From Flavobacteriales bacterium (lineage in GTDB: Bacteria; Bacteroidota; Bacteroidia; Flavobacteriales_F; PHOS-HE28), in the NCBI GenBank assembly GCA_018057455.1, contig JAGPDT010000021.1:1-49533 (forward strand): a stretch of 49,533 bases of DNA, written 5' to 3'. This document shows, one piece after another, positions 45,400 through 49,533 of the stretch. How positions within the stretch are numbered: the first letter of the stretch is position 1; each line of letters starts with the position of its first letter. The translations under genes were made by a program, and so were the position numbers. The notes below the pieces were generated by a model, which searched no databases, was not told where the DNA came from, and worked only from the letters and a program-made list of their open reading frames with translations.

Positions 45400-47766
45400 A
45401 TGTGCATTGAAGCAGCTGGCGTAACCGCTGAAGACCTGGGCGTTCCCGCAACAATCCCGAACTTGGCCTCCATGTCTGCGGAGACCTTGATCGAAACCAC
45501 CGAAATGGCCGCACTGGCCGCGCAGTTCGTGAACAGCACGGCGCGGCATGTCTTCCTCACCGGCAAGGCGGGCACCGGCAAGACCACCTTCCTGCACCAA
45601 CTGGCGCGCAGCACGCACAAGCGCTATGTGATCCTGGCCCCCACGGGCATCGCGGCGCTCAACGCCAAGGGCGTCACCATCCATTCGCAGTTCCTGCTGC
45701 CCTTCGGCTCCTTCATCCCCGAGCGGCAACTGCCCGCCGACATTCCGCCGTACGGCAACTTCCACGACCGGGACACGCTCAACCGCCACCATCCGCTCAA
45801 CGCCATACGCCGCAACGTGCTGCGCGATGTGGACCTGCTGATCATCGACGAGGTGAGCATGCTCCGCGCGGACCTGCTGGACGCCATCGACCACCGCATG
45901 CGCACCGTGCGCCGCGTATACGACCGGAGCTTCGGCGGAGCGCAGCTGCTGCTGATCGGCGACCTCTTCCAACTGCCGCCCGTGGTGAAGGACGAGGAAT
46001 GGCGCGTGCTGCGGCAGTGGTACGCCAGCATGCACTTCTTCGAGTCGCGCGCCCTGAAGGAGAGCGGATACGCGCACATCGAGCTGGACAAGATCTTCCG
46101 CCAGCAGGACGAGGGCTTCATCGCCATCCTCAACAACCTGCGCAACAACACGGTGACCAAGCAGGATGTGGAAACGCTCAACGCGCACTACCAAGCGGAC
46201 ATACCCGCCGCCGAAAGCGAGGGCGTGATCACCCTCACCACGCACAACCGCACCGCGGACGACATCAATGAACGCGCGCTGAACGCCTTGCCCGGCAAGG
46301 CGCACCGTTTCAACGCCACGGTGGAAGGTGATTTTCCGCAAAGCATGTACCCCGTGCTGCCCGACCTGGAGCTCAAGGAAGGCGCGCAGATCATGTTCAT
46401 CCGCAACGACGCGGACAAGGTCTACTTCAATGGAAAGCTCGCGAAGGTCACCACCATTGGCAAGGACGGCATTGAAGTGGCCATGATCGACGATGGCATG
46501 CCCTACACGCTGAAGACCGAAGTGTGGGAGAACAAACGCTATGAGGTGGACGCGGTGACGAAGGAACAGAAGGAGAAAGTGCTGGGCACCTTCGAGCAGT
46601 ATCCCGTGAAGCTCGCATGGGCCATCACGGTACACAAGAGCCAAGGCCTCACCTTCAGCAAGGCCATCATCGATGTGGGCAGCGCCTTCGCGCCCGGCCA
46701 AGTGTACGTGGCACTCTCGAGGTTGCGGTCACTGGACGGATTGATCCTGCGCACCCGCATCGATCCTTCCGTGGTGAGCACGGACAAGGACGTGGTGGCC
46801 TTCAGTGAACGGAGACATGCGCAGCAGCCCTTGCCGGAACAGCTGAAAGACCAGCAAAGGCAGTACCTGCAGGCCATGCTCGGCAGCACGTTCGACCTGG
46901 GCGATATCCTGAAGAAAGCGGGCTTCACCCGCAAGGACCACGACACCGGCGGTTTTGAGGACGAAAGCATGAAGACCGCGCTGGTGCGCTTCACCGAAAA
47001 GCTGCGGGCCGAAGAGGCCAACACGGCGGCCTTCCGCAACCAGTTGTTGCGCCTGATGCACACGGACGAGCGCACATTGCTGTTGGAACGCATCGGCAAG
47101 GGCGCGGTATACTATGGCGCGTTGCTGCGTGAAAGCATGAAGGACCTGCTGCAGCACTTGGCCCAAGTGGAACAATTGAGCCGCACCAAGGAATACGCCG
47201 CGGACCTGAAGGAGATCGACGGCATGCTGGTGAAGAAGCTGGCCATGATCGCCAAGGCGGGCCGCATCGCGGAGTGCATCCTCAACGGGGAGGAGATCAA
47301 GCCCATGCCTGAGGTGGAAAGAGAACTGGGCAGCCAACGCACGAGTTTGGTGGGAGAGGTGCTGGAGTGGGCCGGGGAGCACAAGCCAAAGGCCAGCGGA
47401 AAGAGCGGTCGGGCGCGCAAGCACCGTTCACCCGACGATGTGTTTGCCCCGGAGAAGAAACCCAAGGCCGAAAAGGGCGCTACCTACCGCAAGACCTACG
47501 CGCTGCTGAAAGAAGGAAAGACCTTGGCCGAGATCGCGGCGGAGCGCCAGTTGTCAACGGGAACCATCGAAGGCCATGCGGCCCGGGGCATCGGGGAAGG
47601 CGAAGTGGAGATCGGCGCGGTGATGGAAGATGCCGTGCGCGACACCATTGCCGATTGGATGAGGGATTTTCCGGAGAAGGACATCAATGCCGCCAAGGCC
47701 CATTTCGGCGAGTTGTTCAGCTACGGCCAGATGCGCATGGTGCAGGCTTGGCTGAAAATGGAATAG
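45400..47766 (+). CDS. PIF1-like DNA helicase with C-terminal HTH
   Basis: 788 residues from ATG 45400; the ATG at 45472 (MSAETLIETTEMAAL) is an equally good start, because conserved sequence begins with AALAAQFVNSTARHVFLTGK. Superfamily 1 motifs: Walker A FLTGKAGTGKTTFLHQ, motif Ia VILAPTGIAALNAKG, Walker B LLIIDEVSMLRADLLD, motif III LLLIGDLFQLPPVV and the C-terminal AWAITVHKSQGLTFSKAIID plus VYVALSRLRSLDGL. A basic linker (KPKASGKSGRARKHR) leads to a helix-turn-helix domain (YALLKEGKTLAEIAAERQLS, TIEGHAARG) of the type found at the end of RecQ-like and PIF1-like helicases in this phylum. It probably unwinds DNA, acting at forks or G-quadruplexes. This gene is common in Bacteroidota. Confidence 0.9.
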   Translation: MCIEAAGVTAEDLGVPATIPNLASMSAETLIETTEMAALAAQFVNSTARHVFLTGKAGTGKTTFLHQLARSTHKRYVILAPTGIAALNAKGVTIHSQFLLPFGSFIPERQLPADIPPYGNFHDRDTLNRHHPLNAIRRNVLRDVDLLIIDEVSMLRADLLDAIDHRMRTVRRVYDRSFGGAQLLLIGDLFQLPPVVKDEEWRVLRQWYASMHFFESRALKESGYAHIELDKIFRQQDEGFIAILNNLRNNTVTKQDVETLNAHYQADIPAAESEGVITLTTHNRTADDINERALNALPGKAHRFNATVEGDFPQSMYPVLPDLELKEGAQIMFIRNDADKVYFNGKLAKVTTIGKDGIEVAMIDDGMPYTLKTEVWENKRYEVDAVTKEQKEKVLGTFEQYPVKLAWAITVHKSQGLTFSKAIIDVGSAFAPGQVYVALSRLRSLDGLILRTRIDPSVVSTDKDVVAFSERRHAQQPLPEQLKDQQRQYLQAMLGSTFDLGDILKKAGFTRKDHDTGGFEDESMKTALVRFTEKLRAEEANTAAFRNQLLRLMHTDERTLLLERIGKGAVYYGALLRESMKDLLQHLAQVEQLSRTKEYAADLKEIDGMLVKKLAMIAKAGRIAECILNGEEIKPMPEVERELGSQRTSLVGEVLEWAGEHKPKASGKSGRARKHRSPDDVFAPEKKPKAEKGATYRKTYALLKEGKTLAEIAAERQLSTGTIEGHAARGIGEGEVEIGAVMEDAVRDTIADWMRDFPEKDINAAKAHFGELFSYGQMRMVQAWLKME

Positions 47767-47945
47767 CCTTTCCGCTCCGCTCAGGGCAGTGTATGGAGTG
47801 GCTTTTCACCACCGATGCAGTACAACCTGTTGCCTTGAGCAGGACGATGGACCAACACAGCGGCTGCAGGTGAAGCTGGAGGAGTGTATCCCCGGGACAG
47901 CTGCCCTAGATCCGTACCGATCGTCGGCTGCCGGTGATCCCGCAC

Positions 47946-47953
47946 TACCTTTG
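47946..47953 (+). promoter_or_regulatory. -7 promoter box for the cold-shock gene
   Basis: TACCTTTG exactly matches TAnnTTTG and ends 29 bases before the ATG. No -33 TTG is evident. The 47767-47945 stretch before it shows nothing else. Confidence 0.65.
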
Positions 47954-47982
47954 TACCCGTTAAACAAACTCAGTACAGTACC

Positions 47983-48174
47983 ATGGCAAGTGGCAAAGTG
48001 AAGTTCTTCAACACGGAGAAAGGTTTCGGGTTCATCACCCCGGACGCAGGCGGCAAGGACGTCTTCGTTCACAAGACCGGTACCCGTGACGCCCTTTGGG
48101 AAGGTGACGCCGTCACCTACGAAGTGGAAGAGACCCCCAAGGGCCTCAACGCGATCGACGTGCGCAAGGCCTAG
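47983..48174 (+). CDS. Cold-shock domain protein
   Basis: 63 residues, a single CSD. RNP1 is KGFGFITP, RNP2 is VFVHKT, and the N-terminal GKVKFFNTEK is typical. It binds single-stranded RNA and DNA as an RNA chaperone. The C-terminus (EETPKGLNAIDVRKA) matches short CspA-family proteins. It is a single-gene unit with an exact -7 box and a strong terminator; the short leader argues against the long cold-responsive 5' leader of E. coli cspA. Paralogues elsewhere in the genome are likely. Confidence 0.96.
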   Translation: MASGKVKFFNTEKGFGFITPDAGGKDVFVHKTGTRDALWEGDAVTYEVEETPKGLNAIDVRKA

Positions 48175-48197
48175 GGCCCAACATCGTTACCAATAGC

Positions 48198-48229
48198 ATC
48201 GAAGCCCCGGCCTTGGCCGGGGCTTCGAT
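48198..48229 (+). terminator. Terminator after the cold-shock gene
   Basis: ATCGAAGCCCCGGCC and GGCCGGGGCTTCGAT form a perfect 15-bp inverted repeat around TT, followed by CGTTTT. It starts 24 bases after the stop codon. Confidence 0.9.
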
Positions 48230-48245
48230 CGTTTTGGCCTGCCCA

Positions 48246-48278
48246 GGCCCGCGCTCGCGTTTTCCGTGAGCGCGGGCC
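48246..48278. terminator. Second hairpin, possible terminator
   Basis: GGCCCGCGCTC pairs with GAGCGCGGGCC (11 bp, 11-base loop containing TTTTCC). It lies 17 bases after the cold-shock terminator and may serve the convergent Ppx/GppA gene, whose stop is at 48401, or act as a backup. Confidence 0.45.
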
Positions 48279-48400
48279 ATCTGCTCCGCCTCCGGCGGTT
48301 TCCAACAGCTGCAATGCGGACTCTGCCTGGCGAAGAGTGAACAGCGACTGGAAAGTTTCCCGGAGGTGCAGCCAATCACCAATCACCAATTGCCGCGCAC

Positions 48401-49318
48401 CTACACCGAAACTGCCGCATACTTCGCCCGCCCGTACTGTTTGGTGTACAGCCCGAAGATGATCCCGTCCGCCAGGCCCACCTTGGGCACGAAGACCTCC
48501 TCAATGCCCGCAGCTTCCATGATGCGCAGAAAAATGTCCGCCGCCGGGATGATCACGTCCGCACGGTCCGGGCGCAGGCGCAGGAGCTTCACCCGATCAC
48601 TGAATGTGTAGGAGGCAATGCGCTCCCGCTGTTTAAGGATATCGGCGCGTGAGAGCGGCTGGCCGTAACTGTTTTTATTTTCCTTGAAGAGGCGGTTGAT
48701 GTTGCCTCCCGTGCCGATGCCTGCAAGCTGGCCGTGCTGTTCACGCAATTCGCCCAGAAAGGCGTTGATCTCCGCCCAAAGACCTTCATCCACCTTTTGC
48801 TTCAGCATGCGAACCGTGCCCAACGGGAAGGAAGCCGACCGCTTGCGCTGCCCCTTTTCGATCCAGGTGAGCTCGGTGCTGCCGCCGCCCACGTCGATGT
48901 ACAGGTAGCTTCGGTCCTTCAGCAGGTCCTGCGTCCAGAAAGTGTTCATGATCAGGTCGGCTTCCGTGGTGCCGTCGATCACTTCAATGTGTACGCCGCT
49001 CTCCATCTCCACACGGTCGATCACTTCCGCGCGGTTCGTGGCTTCGCGCATGGCACTGGTGCCGCAGCAGCGCAGGTAGGGCACGCCGTACACCTCGCTC
49101 AGCAAGCGGAATGCTTCCAGTGATTTGATCAACTGGTCGCGCTTGGCGTTGCCAATGGCACCCGTGTCGAACACATCCTCGCCCAAGCGTATCGGCACGC
49201 GCACCAGCGAGGTCTTTTTGATCACTGGGTGGTCATCGCGCTCCACCACGTCGCCGATGAGCAAGCGCACCGCGTTGGATCCAATGTCGATGGCGGCGTA
49301 TGTGAGATCGCGTGCGAT
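48401..49318 (-). CDS. Ppx/GppA-family phosphatase, start codon uncertain
   Basis: Actin-fold phosphatase of about 305 residues if it begins at the ATC at 49318. Conserved phosphate-1 motif YAAIDIGSNAVRLLIGD is coded across 49300-49250; CCGTSAMREATNR, IEVIDGTTEADLIMNTF, the phosphate-2 motif YIDVGGGSTEL, SFPLGTVRML and IGTGGNINRLF follow, and the C-terminal ends after VGLADGIIFGLY. It matches the short (~300-residue) family members that hydrolyse polyphosphate or (p)ppGpp. No ATG, GTG or TTG lies in frame before the first motif: the reading frame is open from a stop near 49360, and the first standard start is GTG at 49270, inside the motif. TACCTTCG on the minus strand (49323-49330) is four bases before ATC 49318. 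Confidence 0.85.
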   Translation of the reverse strand: MARDLTYAAIDIGSNAVRLLIGDVVERDDHPVIKKTSLVRVPIRLGEDVFDTGAIGNAKRDQLIKSLEAFRLLSEVYGVPYLRCCGTSAMREATNRAEVIDRVEMESGVHIEVIDGTTEADLIMNTFWTQDLLKDRSYLYIDVGGGSTELTWIEKGQRKRSASFPLGTVRMLKQKVDEGLWAEINAFLGELREQHGQLAGIGTGGNINRLFKENKNSYGQPLSRADILKQRERIASYTFSDRVKLLRLRPDRADVIIPAADIFLRIMEAAGIEEVFVPKVGLADGIIFGLYTKQYGRAKYAAVSV

Positions 49319-49322
49319 GGTG

Positions 49323-49330
49323 CGAAGGTA
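49323..49330 (-). promoter_or_regulatory. -7-like box directly before the Ppx/GppA reading frame
   Basis: The minus strand reads TACCTTCG, identical to the FG-GAP gene box at 27985-27992. It ends four bases before the ATC codon at 49318. Confidence 0.45.
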
Positions 49331-49472
49331 GGAGCGGGAGTTCGGAGGTGCTTGGTGGTGTCCATTCGGGCCTTACAGCCAGTCGCGAGTGGAGTGTTTT
49401 CCGGCATCTTGCGGAACGTGGAAGAGCACCCGATAAAAAATGATGACGACTCGTAGGATTAAAAAATTGCGA

Positions 49473-49480
49473 TACATTTG
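49473..49480 (+). promoter_or_regulatory. -7 promoter box for the gene at the right edge
   Basis: TACATTTG exactly matches TAnnTTTG in a markedly A/T-rich stretch, 37 bases before an ATG at 49518. Confidence 0.55.
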
Positions 49481-49517
49481 ACTGTTGTTTTTTGTTAATC
49501 CCTAACCCTAAACACCA

Positions 49518-49533
49518 ATGAAACCCTTACCCC
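49518..49533 (+). CDS. Possible start of a gene cut by the window edge
   Basis: ATG AAA CCC TTA CCC follows an exact -7 box by 37 bases and an A-rich CACCA context. Only five codons are present, so the product cannot be named; MK plus the spacing would suit a signal-peptide protein. Confidence 0.35.

Noticed and set aside
49497-49513. Telomere-like CCCTAACCCTAA sequence near the right edge
   Set aside because: Only two units, within a bacterial leader between a promoter box and an ATG; most likely chance.

Overview
The window looks like a piece of chromosome from a high-GC member of the Bacteroidota, probably Flavobacteriales-like. The grounds are: several proteins with C-terminal type IX secretion (T9SS) sorting domains (type A and type B/gliding-motility-associated), a fused SecDF, a type III glutamine synthetase, a PorE-like TPR/PD40/OmpA protein, a bacillithiol-type YtxJ protein, and recurrent TAnnTTTG / TAnnTTCG boxes upstream of genes, which is the Bacteroidota housekeeping -7 element. 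I see no rRNA, tRNA, CRISPR array, insertion sequence or prophage. The content is mostly core chromosome plus a large secreted-adhesin region.

Layout: (1) 299-3423, two secreted T9SS type-A proteins, one carrying a tail-fibre-type S74 chaperone domain. (2) 3552-5577, two convergent glycosyltransferases (GT4, GT2). (3) 5716-13592, ftsE on the minus strand, divergent from a secreted TPR solenoid protein translationally coupled to a plugless beta-barrel, then gyrB. (4) 13719-24428, all on the minus strand: ECF sigma factor, a one-TM PKD protein that resembles an anti-sigma/sensor, and two giant CUB/PKD/P-domain adhesins with type-B sorting domains. (5) 24690-28085, malate dehydrogenase and a convergent FG-GAP T9SS protein. 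(6) 28158-34189, secDF, a TatA-like protein and glutamine synthetase III. (7) 34300-39913, porE-like gene, purM, prfA, folK and a deoxynucleoside kinase. (8) 40076-45182, a TPR lipoprotein with an embedded OmpA-like motif, a TMEM175-family membrane protein, a secreted PQQ-type sugar dehydrogenase and ytxJ. (9) 45400-49533, a PIF1-like helicase, a cold-shock protein, a Ppx/GppA phosphatase and the first codons of another gene.

Functional themes are cell-surface export (SecDF, Tat, PorE-like protein and at least seven candidate T9SS substrates), surface signalling (sigma factor plus PKD membrane protein next to adhesins), and housekeeping (gyrB, mdh, glnN, purM, prfA, folK, dNK).

The points most worth a second look are the sigma/PKD/adhesin cluster, a Ppx/GppA gene with no standard start codon before its conserved N-terminal motif, and a recurring arrangement in which a -7 promoter box lies only 3-7 bases before the start codon, suggesting leaderless mRNAs. 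All functional calls come from reading motifs by eye; no database search was run.
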